Shown here: positions 9,840 to 20,089 of the stretch, in pieces
Position numbering within the stretch: the first letter of the stretch is position 1
How the letters are laid out: the number at the start of each line of letters is the position of its first letter
NCBI RefSeq assembly: GCF_040412425.1
Contig: NC_089792.1
Span: 23,104,309 to 23,168,308 of the forward strand
Reading direction: 5' to 3'
Origin: Macrobrachium rosenbergii
Lineage: Eukaryota; Arthropoda; Malacostraca; Decapoda; Palaemonidae
DNA length: 64,000 nt
The notes under the pieces: model-generated
Databases searched by the model: none
What the model was told of the DNA's origin: nothing
What the model saw: the letters and a program-made list of their open reading frames with translations, nothing else
Translations under genes and position numbers: made by a program

Positions 9840-12800
9840 GAGTCAGAAGTAGCTCGATACCCCTGTCTGTATCACTCAAATGTCTTTGTAGCACCTCTGA
9901 AAAAAACCTCTCCTTCCTGATAAACATCCCGACAGCACAAAGCCTCTACGCATAGGAGCAAACAACCCTTGATGGTGTCTCTTGAGGTGAGATTGTTCGA
10001 AAGGGTACGAAAGGTGGAAGGATTCTGGGAGAGTTCACCAATCAATCGCAGCAAACCAGGAACCATAAATTACAATTCAGAACGGGGCTACGAGGGACGT
10101 CATAACATTCTGATGAGTCTGAAAAAGTCCTGCTTTTCCTTGACCATGTCGAAAGATGGAAAAGCACAGAAGTCCAAGTAAGAATGGTCTCGCAGAATGG
10201 TGTACGCTGCCTATGCTAGAAGGTTCCTTTAAAGTGGCAGGCAGTCATGGTTGGCCTGCCCTAAAGATAGCATAAAACTTGACAGATCAGGGGAATCAAG
10301 GTCCACTGGGGAGTAAAAGTGAGTTTCTGATGGCTCAGTTCATCTGCCAGAAATTCCTGTTGGACTAGAAAGAAAACTCCATAAATCATTCATAGTATAA
10401 AACTCTCGTCACTTGGGAGTAAGTGCTAGTGTAAAAACGTAAGGACTGTGGTCTTGTCTAGAGGAATACCGCAGTCTAGGAAAGAGTGAGGGTCAAGAAG
10501 GAATGAAGCCTTACACAAAAGGCTTTCAGCTCTATGGCATATTGTGATATTGTGAAGGTTCCGTTCTCCCAGGTACACTTCCCAGAAATTCCCAGATCCC
10601 CAAGCGGACTCCTCGACTAGAACAAGAGGTGAGAAGCAGTCTAAGACTAGTCTCGTGATGAAGGACTTCCTCTGAAAGACTAAATTTTGACAGATACCAC
10701 CATAGATCTGACTGAAGATTCCAGTCTTGGGGTAGAAACAGCGGAGCCTGGCTATGATTCCTTGTCCCTGTGAGGGGCGGAGACTCGAGAGAAGGGTTAT
10801 TCCAAAGCTGTCAAAGCCTAACAACTCCCGAACAGGCAGACTCTGTCTCACGAGACAGGTCTGCAATACATTTGGAGTTTGTATGCGGACAAGAAAAACG
10901 AAGAATCCTACATAACCAGGAACTTCGTACAAACAGCCCAGAGAATGGAAAACAGGACTGTTTGGTTAGTCTCTGCAACCAAGCAACTCGAAGAACATTG
11001 TGCAGACTAGCAGACAACTAAGTGGACTAGTTGTCGACCCTGCCGATACTTGACAGCCATGGAGACGTGGACATCAAAGTGGGATTGACTTCTTATGCGA
11101 TGGCACCTCGTACAGACTGAAAACATGTGTGGAACTGTACTTGGCCAAAAACTAATATCTGACATGCTCACAGGAACTTAGAAGGTACACTCACGACACC
11201 AAAGCCTGGCCATGGGATAAAAACGGTCTTGAGCAAAGACAGAAGTGAAGACTTCTGCTGCAGTCAACCACAATCATTCAGAGGTGAGACCCTAGTATGG
11301 CTAGAAAGTGCCCAGCGCTCTGGAACAGGAGTCGGGAGCTCGGGATTCAGTGCCAGAAAGTTGGTGCCAGGAGCTCTGAAGTTGATCACGTGCTCAGAAT
11401 GAGAGCTGATAAAGAGATGGTTTATGGCTCTTCCTTCTGCCTGGAACTCATGAAAAGTCTTTCTGCAAAAGAACGCTAAGGAGGGAAGACATCGTCATTC
11501 CAAGGCGAAGAAAAGAGGTCTGGTAGTGACTGGGTATTTCTCCCAAGAGAGAAAAAAAAAAGAGAACCAAGGCTCCTTTCTTGAGATCCCAATGAAGGAG
11601 TGAAAATCTCAAAAAACTAACTTAACTGTCCTTACCGTATAGGACAGGATTAAAGGACCAGCCTAAGTTATGTCTCTTGGCAACACTTTTAGAGACTCCT
11701 ATCTTCACTTAGCCCCTACTTCTCAGGTCAGTCAAGGAAGAGCCGTATTTCAAACTCTTGACAAGAACTTCAGCCAGGAGAACTAACTCCATCTCAGGAT
11801 CAGATGGAGTAAAGGAAAAAAACACTTGGCTTGCTCTCTTAAAAACTAAAGTTACACTCCCAACTCCCTGCAGAGGTGATAACTTTCTTCAACAAGCTTA
11901 TTAATCCATACACCAAAGTCCCTGTCTGCAAAGGACAGTGCTTTCTTGACACTAATTGATGTCACAAAAAGGAGCAATCTGGGTCATTTGGAACTCTAGG
12001 TGAAGGTGGAGCAGGGTGAAAAGAGACAAAACTGCCTGAGAGCATGTGAATGGTACTCAAAGGAGGGAGTCCAATACTGCAGAGAGGACACCCCATGATC
12101 AAAGACTAGTGTCGGCCACTTGAAGACCGGAGCCAGGTTTTCAATTGGAAACTGCGCTCAAAAAAGAACAGTATGTTCCCAGAAGAGACAGGCGCCAAGC
12201 TAAAGAGACTGTTGTCAGCCACTGGTAGGCTGGTGCCAGACACATGAGAGCTGTTGCTGGGAGCTCTAAATGAAGAGGAGTTCCAGCGCTATACGGTGCT
12301 CGGGCACTATTGGAAGCTCAGGCGTTAAGGAATCGCTAAAAAGACTGCTTGGACACTGATGGTCCGCTTGGCGCCAATACTGGTGTTCCACAATCAGAAG
12401 TCAGGAGACAAAAGTTCACAACTGTCCCGGAGGATATAAAAAGTGTGGACTGCATTCCTACTCCCTGAGGTGCTTACAGGAGAGCAGAGAAAAGTGAAAG
12501 TCATCTAAAAAATACCTCTTCAATGGCCGAGATTCACTAGAAAAACGCAATCAGTGTTTGGTCTACACTGGAGTATCACTATAAAAAAGCACATCTCTAC
12601 GGATGCCTTTCCAATGGCTGTCTGTCGACACCTGTAGACAGCAGGTTCGACTGAGAAGCAGCTATCTGGGAGGCAAAATCCTTTTGGACTCTCAAGGACT
12701 GACAGTATGCCTCCTCCCAGGTTTAGGGGAATCTGACAGGGACTGGGTTAGGAGCTGATAGGGCCACATAGCCACCTCCTCCACCACACATCCAGTAAGA

Positions 12801-13370
12801 CGCCTTTCCAGTGGGTGTCTGTCGATACCTGGGGCCGGCAACAGGCTCGACTGAGGGGACAACTACCCCTGTGTAAACCTGTTGACCTCCCTTGGACTTC
12901 CAGTATGTCTCCTCCCAGGTTTAGGGGACATTTGTCTAGGAGAACTGATGGATGAGCAGACACCTCCTCCCTGCACAACACTTCACTATTACAAGTTTAA
13001 CATCTGCTACCCTAAGCACAAGACTGGCAATGGCAAGGGAAGGAAGCAAGGGAGCCAGGCGCAGGAGCAAGTGGTGAAAAATAACAAGGGCCAGTAATAG
13101 GAGAGAAAATTAGTGTAGGGAGAGAGTTGGTGCCAGGCTGGAATTGGCGCCAGGTGAGCTAGTAGCATGGGAGCTAGGAGCTCAGGGGTTGATGAACACT
13201 GCTCAGGGGTTGATGAACACTGGGCATTCATAGCATGGTTCCCAGCTGTCGAGAACGGCTACTCTCCTCTAAAAAGTACCCTAACTAAAATTAAGCACAA
13301 TTTCTCTCCCTATTACTTGCTGCCCTTACACTTCCAGTGCTCTGCAAAGAAAAGTGTAAGATGATGTTCA
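9840..13370 (-). pseudogene. Decayed gag-type region of DIRS copy A
   Basis: No ORF longer than 170 codons, and none is credible. The sequence aligns by eye with 57950-60240 of copy B (for example 'actccctgcagagg' near 11865 against 'actccctgagagac' near 58790). It contains many tggcgccag/ggtgccag motifs between 12190 and 13160. Two ~200-bp direct repeats start at 12600 and 12798 (gcctttccaatgg/gcctttccagtgg ... cctcctcccaggtttagggg). Assigned to gag by position and by comparison with copy 1. Confidence 0.5.
12600..12995. repeat. ~200-bp direct repeats in DIRS copy A gag
   Basis: Two units begin at 12600 and 12798 (period about 198). Each runs through 'gcctttccagtggctgtctg', a cctg block, 'cttggacttccagtatg' and 'cctcctcccaggtttagggg'. 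Copy B has the same unit at 59430 and 59636 (period about 206) plus a short partial at 59392. Confidence 0.7.
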
Positions 13371-13376
13371 ATTAAT

Positions 13377-13905
13377 CCTTTACCGACAATAACTGAAATA
13401 CGGAGAGTACCAATAAACAGACAGATGTCTATACCTATCAAATGCTATTTGAGCTTGCAGATATACATTTCATTATTGAAAATATTGGTCAAGTGGCGAA
13501 TGCAATATTAACATTTATTATGCTACTCGGAAAAGGAAAGTTAACCGACAATTGAAGTACACAGCATACCAACATATATACATACATAACTCAATTCCTA
13601 TCAAACATCACTGGAGACTTGGGATATGCATCTTTTTACCGAAAATATCGGTCCTGTGGCGAATACAAGATTATGTTTATTACGCTTATTGGAAAAGTTA
13701 AGTTAACCTTTACCGACAAAAGCTGAAGTACCCAGAATACCATTATACAGACATATCTCAAATCCTATCAAACACTGTCAAGACTTGGAGACATACAATT
13801 CATTAATGAAAATATTGGTTCAATAGTGAACGCAATACAGTATTTACGTTCTCTTACACTAATTGGTAAAGGTGGTAGTGAACGCAATTTACAATAATCA
13901 GTAAA
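13377..13905. repeat. Three ~165-bp tandem repeats
   Basis: Units begin near 13377, 13541 and 13706. Each has 'accgacaa...tgaa.tac', 'cctatcaaa', 'gaaaatat.ggt', 'gaa..caa' and 'aa.gttaacc' in order. They are strongly diverged. They occupy the place where copy B carries a different degenerate tandem array (60800-61500). Confidence 0.65.
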
Positions 13906-13909
13906 TTAA

Positions 13910-16100
13910 CCCTTTAACGCCGAAGCCCTATTTACAAAAACGTCTCCCGTATGCCGGCGGCGTTCGGTGAGTTAGCGCCGAAAGCGGAAAAAAGTTTTTC
14001 AAAAAATCACAGCACGCTTAGTTTTTAAGATTAAGAGTTCATTTTTGGCTCATTTTTTTGTCATTGCCTGAAGTTTAGTTTGCAACCATCAGAAATGAAA
14101 AAATATCATTATCATATATAAATATTGGAATATATGACAGCAAAAAAAAAAAAAAAAAAAAACTTCGTATATAATTGTATACAAATCACGCTGTAAGCAA
14201 AAGCGGTTAAAGCTAATGAGTTAATTTTTTTAGTTGTATTGTACACTAAATTGCAATGATTTTGGTATATAAAAAATTTTAAAACGATCAAAGCAACACA
14301 GAGAAAATATTATCACAAAAAATGATGCATGAATTAAGTAATTGAGCGGACATAATAAATGTTTTTCAAAAATTCACCATAAATCAAAATATTGTGCTAG
14401 AGACTTCCCGTTTGTTGAAAAATGAAGCTAATTGATTGAATATTACTAGACTGTAAGTGTTTTAGCTTACAATTGCAGTTTTCAACCATTTCGGTCGAGT
14501 TAAAGTTGACCGAAAGTCGAATTTTTCTATTTATTGTGATTTATATGGAAATATTTCAAAACTGATAAAAGCTACAACCATGAGTTATTTTTGTTGTATT
14601 GTACATGAAATTGCGCACATTTTCATATATAAAACGTTATGTAACGACTAATATAAAGCGGTGCAAATATTACGACAACGAGACGAAAGAATTTCTGAGA
14701 TGTTGGCGAGTTACAGCGCAGATGTAAGGAAAATGTTTTTTAAAAAAATTCAACATAAATCGAAATATTGTGCTAGAGACTTCCAATTTATTGCAAAATG
14801 AGGTTAAACGATTGAATATTACTAGAATGTAAGAGTTTTAGCTTACAATTGCATTTTTTGACCATTTCGGTTGAGTTAAAGTTGACTGAAGGTTGAAATT
14901 TTGGCAGTTATTGTGATTTATGTGAAAATATTTCAAAACTGATAAAAGCTACAACCATGAGCTATTATCTGTTGTATTCTACATGAAATTGCACACATTT
15001 TCATATATAAAAGTTTATGTAACGACTAATGTAAAACGATGCAAATATTACGACAACATGACAAAAGAATTTCTGAGATGTTGGCCGAGTTACGTCGCGC
15101 AGAGCGTAAGGAAAAAAATTTTTTTCAGAAATTCACCATAAATCGAAATATTGTGCTAGAGACTTCCAGTTTGTTGCAAAATGAAGGTACATGATTGAAT
15201 ATTACTAGAATGTAAGAGTTTTAGCTTATAATTGCGTTTTTGACCATTTGGTCGAGTTAAAGTTGACAGAAGCTTGAAATTTTGGCAGTTATCGTGATTT
15301 ATATGAAAATATTTCAAAACTGATAAAAGCTACAACCATGAATTATTTTCTGTTGTATTCTACATGAAATTGCGCACATTTCCATATATAAAACTTTATG
15401 TAACGACTAATATAAAACAGTGCAAACATTACGACAACGTGACGAAAGAATTTCTGGCGCGGCGTAAGGAAAAAGTTTTTCAAAAATTCACCATAAATCG
15501 AAATATTGTGCTAGAGACTTCCAATTGAATGTAAAATGAAGGTAAATGATTGAATATTACTAGATCGTAAGAGTTTTAGCTTAAAATTGCGTTTTTACCA
15601 TTTCGGTCGAGTCAAAGATGACCGAAGGTTGAAATTTTGGCAGTTATCGTGGTTTATATGAAAATATTTCCAAACTGATAAAAGCTACAACCATGGGTTG
15701 TATTTTGCTGTATTGTACATGAAATTGCGCACATTTTCATATATAAAACTTTATGTAACGGCTAATATAGAACAGTGCAAAAATTACGAAAAAATGACGA
15801 AAGAATTTAAGAAATTTTCGGCTGAGTTACCGCCCGTGCGTAAGAAAAAGTTTTTCAAAAATTCACCATAAATCGAAATATTGTGCTAGAGACTTCCAAT
15901 TTGTTGCAAAATGAAGGTACATAATTGAATATTACTAGAATGTAAGAGTTTTAGCTTACAATTGCGTTTTTCGACCATTTTGGTCGAGTCAAAGTTGACG
16001 AAGGTTGAAATTTTTGTAGTCGACGTGCAGTGCGTCCACTCGGCACCAACAGACAATTTTTAGTCGACGTGTATGATACGTCCAATAGGCGTTTAAGGGG
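13910..16100. mobile_element. TTAA-flanked, piggyBac-like non-autonomous element with internal satellite
   Basis: TTAA lies immediately outside both ends (13906-13909 and 16101-16104). The ends are inverted repeats: ccctttaacgcc on the left against cccc-ttaaacgcc read from the right. A TTAA duplication with CCC/GGG termini is the signature of piggyBac-type insertions. No transposase is present. Most of the element is a ~375-bp tandem array (14375-16020). Inferred: moved in trans by a piggyBac-like transposase. Confidence 0.7.
14375..16020. repeat. ~375-bp tandem array, five units
   Basis: The anchor 'caccataaatcgaaatattg' occurs at 14375, 14751, 15134, 15489 and 15864 (spacings 376, 383, 355, 375). 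Each unit contains 'tgctagagacttcc', 'gaatattactaga', 'aagagttttagctta', 'accatttcggtcgagt', 'aaaactgataaaagctacaa' and 'gaaattgc.cacattt'. A short Gly/Cys-codon-poor GC patch with 'gagttac.gc' closes each unit and also occurs in the element's left end near 13960. Confidence 0.9.
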
Positions 16101-16104
16101 TTAA

Positions 16105-16495
16105 GCTACTGGTAATTAACCAATCTGATTGAAAATTATCTACTGTAGCTAAAAAGATCAACCTGAATCAGATCTTAATAATAATACAATAAAATACTGA
16201 TCCTGAAAGCTGTAAGCTTGAAGGCTACCTGAAAACAGGGATAATACTTGGCTGAAATCTGGTCTCCGACCAGCAAATCTAAGAACCAAGCTGCCATCAA
16301 TACTCGATGTTACTCGAACGCGGCAGAAACAGAATGAGGTTGCTTGCTAAGTAGTTCCTGGTATTCCCATTAGTGGGCATGACCAGTCACCTACACTAAA
16401 CTCTGAGACGTTACCTGCGAATTTTTTAATTCAAGCTTCTGTGCCAAGGAAACTATAGCCATGTAATTATTGGGTAAGTTACTTATATAAAACAG
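16105..16495. other. Far terminal region of DIRS copy A
   Basis: No gene. It parallels 61500-61875 of copy B: both contain a 'ggtattcccattagtgg/atattcccgctagttgg' block, then 'tcacctacac', then 'gcgaa.tttt.aattcaagct', then 'gtaatta..tgggtaagtt/ttggtaagtt'. This is the 5' terminal repeat region in the coding direction. Confidence 0.6.
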
Positions 16496-16849
16496 GTACT
16501 TGTAAAATTGTACAAATTAGGTACGGACATATGAGGGCTTCACAACCAGAAGGTTGTAAACGCCACTTTTTAAAAAATGAGTAAATTGCCCTCAAAGTCT
16601 AGCATTCATTACTCTGCTTCTAAGAAAGATATTGATTTAAACTAAGTTTCATATGAAAGCCCTACTCTTTAGAAAATTTGAAAAAATTGTATGGTGCGCT
16701 TACGAGCTAGCATTCAAAATGTCCGCCTAACCCCTCACATTTGTGTATATTCTGGTCATAACCAGCACTTAAACCATAATTAAATGTGTAAAATGATAAT
16801 AAAGTGTTATTATATTCGTGGTATAACAACAATAGATGTAATAATGATA

Positions 16850-16945
16850 ATGATAATAGTAATAATAATAATAATAATAATGATATTGATGAGTAGTCAA
16901 TATAGTGATGGAAAATAATAATAATAATAATAATATTAGTAATAA
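16850..16945. repeat. AAT/ATG trinucleotide microsatellite
   Basis: Runs of aataat and atgat between 16850 and 16945, interrupted near 16880-16912. Asn-rich or Tyr-rich translations of this stretch are artefacts of the repeat. Confidence 0.8.
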
Positions 16946-16989
16946 TGATGTTGACGATGATAACCTTCCATCATCACAATGTTTAACCA

Positions 16990-17190
16990 TTAAAATGGCT
17001 GGCCTACATTACGTGCAGGCACAAGTTTGTCGGTACACCAAGAAACATTCTTGGCCTGCATCGTGCAGTAACTTAATACTATTTTTTTCCATGACGTTTC
17101 ATTCCTTGTCCTTTTTCTTCCTCTTGGCCGTTGCACGACATCACAGTGATCACTTTCAGGAAGACATAATGGTGCTAAATAAGGGATAAT
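16990..17190 (-). CDS. Possible N-terminal exon of an uncharacterised transposon protein
   Basis: The minus frame contains RGRKRTRNETSWKK, then a Cys and several hydrophobic residues, then VPARNVGQP. A K/R-R-T/A-R-N-x-x-x-W-K motif followed within ~40 residues by a VPAK-like block and a Cys-rich CxCxxxC block recurs, as I remember it, in uncharacterised repeat-encoded arthropod proteins. The Cys block is absent here, since the frame ends in the microsatellite. No confident ATG: the frame opens through a poly-A tract. Function unknown. Confidence 0.35.
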   Translation of the reverse strand: MIPYLAPLCLPESDHCDVVQRPRGRKRTRNETSWKKIVLSYCTMQAKNVSWCTDKLVPARNVGQPF

Positions 17191-17297
17191 AATAAAAAAA
17201 AAAAAAAACAAATCACAACACTAAGGACATTCAATTTTCATCACGAAAATCACTAGACTGGGAGTGTAAATAATAGCAGAGATGTAACCTGCGCTGT

Positions 17298-17390
17298 GAT
17301 TGGCCGACACTTACGAGCCCCTTATGCAGGAAAATGCTGATTGGCCTAGAACTGAATACCCATTTAGTGATGCGGCGCTCTCATTGGCTC
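17298..17390 (-). promoter_or_regulatory. Three CCAAT boxes upstream of the minus-strand ORF
   Basis: attggc occurs at 17299, 17340 and 17383 (spacing 41 and 43), reading GCCAAT on the minus strand. They lie 90-190 bases upstream of the ORF near 17190 and inside the transposon, within a locally GC-richer patch. This resembles a multi-CCAAT (NF-Y) promoter. No clear TATA box is visible. Confidence 0.4.
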
Positions 17391-17689
17391 GCTCTGAGCT
17401 GCTGCACATGCAACCTTCTGGTTGTAACTGAGTTCTTGTGAGGCTGTAAGCTCCGCGCGACATCACGTTCATTCATGTAGCTAAAATCGATAGTTCCTAC
17501 TGTTCCAGTAGGGATTTCGACCTTAATGAAATGGCTGAATAGCATAGAAATGCCACGAATAGACAGAGGAAATGTTGCCACATCTACTGGTATGCCTAAC
17601 TCCAAATCGGTGGGGGTGGCGTTTATAACCTTCTGGTTCTGAGGCCCTCATATGGGGAAGTCTAAGCTAACACTGTGTATGAAAGAATG

Positions 17690-18245
17690 TGTGTTTAGCC
17701 CAACGTTACTCTAGATATGTACAGATGTGGCGACTGTGCGAAGCGTGTCAGAAGGATAAATATCAGCAAGTATGTGAAAGTCCTCCTATTTTGCATCTGA
17801 GTATAAAGAGCCGTTTAAGATGGTGGTAACAGATTTTTTGTCATTGCCTTTGAGTAAGAGGGGGAATGTGGAACTGGTTGTTAGGGTAGACCACCTAATC
17901 AAGTTTACTCAAAGTACAGATAAGGAATAAAGGATGTGACTGTTTCAAATGCATTGAGTAAAGTAATGTTTCCGATGTGTGTAAATAAGCCAAGGAAATT
18001 ATTGAGCGATAATGGACCTGGTTCACTGGGAGAGTGTTTGAAAGTGTGTTGAAAGATTGGGGGGTAGAGCACAAGTACTCATCGCTGTATATGCAAAGTG
18101 TGAATGGGTTAGCTGAGAGAACAATAAGCATATTAAGTGGGTTGTTACGTATGATGACTGATAGGGAAAATGAATGGGACCTGTGTCTTGCAAAAGCCTT
18201 GAGGATATAATGTGAGCATCCATATGAGTATAAGAATGTCCCCAA
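17690..18245 (+). pseudogene. Integrase fragment of a Ty3/gypsy-like LTR retrotransposon
   Basis: Several frames together show a retroviral-type integrase: a Cys-x-x-Cys tail of the zinc-binding domain (CEACQKDK near 17735), the first catalytic Asp in VVTDFLSLPLSKRGN (near 17830), the second Asp in KPRKLLSDNGPG (near 18000), and the Glu in NGLAERTISILSGLLRMM (near 18110-18150). The three DDE residues are recognisable but spread over at least three frames with in-frame stops. No LTRs or other pol domains are adjacent. The fragment ends abruptly near 18245, where DIRS-type sequence starts. Confidence 0.75.
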
Positions 18246-18249
18246 GTGT

Positions 18250-19500
18250 ATTATGAACTTGACGAGATTTCCTCCAGGAAGATATAGCAGCCTTCTTCCC
18301 CTGCTTACTAGCTTTGGAAGAAGGGGAGGTAGCGACAGCACCTGATGACAAAGACAAAGACAACAGTGCTGACTTCCTTGTTTTCCAGGAAGTCTTCTTC
18401 ATCAGCACAGCCAAGGTCATCACAGAAGAGAGTGAATGGAGAGGGACCTCCCCTGCAACAAAGAGAGCAACTCTTTTGGACACACCACTGATTAGACATG
18501 GGGAGATACTGAGTAAATGGGGCGATCCAGGAACCATGGAGACTGTGGCCATCAAGGTTGTGAAAGTCATGGTAAAGCGGTCACAGGTGAGACTTCACAC
18601 ACCTTCAAATGGTCAGGAGGGAAGAAATGCTGGGCTTTACCCAAGAAGCCTGGGGAGGGCCACAACTACCTGAGCTGCTTGTCCTCCATCACACCTGGAA
18701 AGAAAGTCAGGTTTTGGCAAGACTTCCTTTGGGCCTCAGAGAGTGTCCAGAGGAAAAATCTCCCTCACAACAAAGAGGCCCCACGGATCCACACCCCCTC
18801 GAAGTCTCTCTACTGAATTCTCATTAGGAGTCAGCAGGGAAGAAACTGGTCTCTTAGGAGTGGCAACAGTAGAGGGAAGTTTGCTAGGTGGAGAAGAGTA
18901 CCAAAGAGGACCTTCAGTGTCACTGGCACCACATTACCATCCAATGACACTGGGGAGATCTCTCTTTTCTTCTTCTTGTCAAACCTCACTTACTGTTCAG
19001 ACCCAGACACAGCATTCTGAACACTGACTACTCTGGGTACACTGATGCTGTCATGCCTCCTGCAGGAGGTGCACAGGGTGTGAGGATCCACCTCTATAAT
19101 AGGTTTCTTCTCTCCATAGGTATGGAGAGAAGAAACCTATTACGATGGCTGTTCTTCCCTGGGTAGCCTGAAAATCTGAGTTTCCTCATAGAGGTAGAAG
19201 GCTGAAATGACAGAAAGGTCTGATTCATCATCTTTCTTTAATACACAAAACTCAACAACAATCGTGCAAAGGCAAGAAAAATACTCAAAGAGTATAAGGA
19301 AAGCTAAAAGCAAATCAGGCAGAGAGTCTACACAGATGTCCAACATGACAGCACCTGGAAGCAAATTGGAGTGCATACCAATAGTGGGTGGGGTTTCCCC
19401 CTACCTGTTGATAGTTAATGACCTTGGATGAAAGATAAATGGCTGTCCCAGCTAGCGTCGTTAAGCTACACCCTATGTAAAGAGCGATGGTTTGTTTTTG
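18250..19500 (-). pseudogene. DIRS gag remnant (copy D2) with terminal sequence
   Basis: On the minus strand near 19090-19040 the motif DPHTLCTSCR is readable. It is the same cysteine motif as in copy 1 (DPHSVCMKCR) and copy C. A Ser/Lys-rich stretch follows (18570-18250). The upstream end (19320-19510) shares 'catgacagc', 'gaaagcaaattgga' and 'atggtttgt' with the end of copy D (50190-50350). No intact frame. Confidence 0.6.
19097..19142. repeat. Perfect 22-bp palindrome, 2-base spacer
   Basis: taataggtttcttctctcca (19097-19116) continues as 'ta', then spacer gg at 19119-19120, then the exact reverse complement through 19142. It lies at the start of the D2 gag remnant and may form a strong hairpin. 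Confidence 0.9.
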
Positions 19501-19794
19501 TGTGGAACAAAGTGTTTTTAGCATATCTGATATTCTGGAATGCTTATGCAAACTTTTTCCTTTTTCTGTTACTTAATAATTACCTACCATTTTCCACCAA
19601 ATAAAACTTCTTGGTGTATGAAAGTTTTCTGATTGTACCCAATTTTCACAAGTTTCTTCAGTTTAACAATGTTTGCCTTGTTTGTATGAAGTTAATGGGT
19701 CTCTAAATTAATATATTCTACATTACATCAAACAATATGAATATATCCATCTGAAAATCTGATAATTCCTTCTATTAATATATTCCCCCATTCC

Positions 19795-20085
19795 ACAAGT
19801 AAGTAAGTATATCTTAGTTTAACCAGACCACTGAGCTGGTTAACAGCTTCTCCTAGGGCTGGCCCGAAGGATTAGACTTATTTTTACGTGGCTAAGAACC
19901 TATTGGTTACCTAGCAACGGGACCTACAGCTTATTGTAGAATCTGAACCACATTATGACGAGAAATGAATTTCTATCACCAGAAATAAATTCCTCTAATT
20001 CTTCTTTGGCGGCTCGGAGAGTCGAACGCTGGGCCAACAGCGTGCCAGTCGAAAGCTCTACCACTCCTCCAAAGAGGAACTTCCC
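19795..20085 (-). mobile_element. tRNA-derived SINE
   Basis: Read on the minus strand, the head (20085-20000) has an A box (gagtggtagagct) and a B box (cgttcgactctc) with tRNA-like spacing. A ~170-bp body follows, including 'ggtaaccaataggttctta', 'ccagccctaggag' and 'gctcagtggtctggttaaac', and it ends in the short tail acttactta. The body is, as I recall it, a common decapod interspersed sequence. Confidence 0.7.
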
Positions 20086-20089
20086 CCAT

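Larger units (their letters stand above)
7395..16495 (-). mobile_element. Decayed DIRS retroelement copy A, carrying later insertions
   Basis: Recombinase remnant at 7906-8790, gag-type sequence at 8790-9020 and 9840-13370, then a terminal region ending with the gtaattattgggtaagttac string at 16466. RT and RNase H are absent, so there is a large internal deletion. Copy B (55985-61870) shares the same blocks in the same order: the gag stretch near 11530-11880 matches 58490-58800, and the ~200-bp tandem repeats of 12600-12990 match 59390-59840. A Merlin-like element and a TTAA-flanked element have inserted inside it. Confidence 0.7.
16528..17654 (-). mobile_element. 1.1-kb DNA element with 39-bp inverted ends, family unknown
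   Basis: Both ends carry catatgagggc, then accagaaggtt and taaacgccac, in inverted orientation (16528-16566 and 17616-17654, about three mismatches in 39). The CATATG at each end is palindromic, so target duplication and terminus cannot be separated. Inside are AAT-rich microsatellite, a minus-strand ORF with a basic motif, and three CCAAT boxes upstream of it. The superfamily is not recognised. Confidence 0.7.

Noticed and set aside
16905..17189. Asn-rich plus-strand ORF
   Set aside because: The Asn run comes from the AAT microsatellite, and the remainder overlaps the better-supported minus frame.
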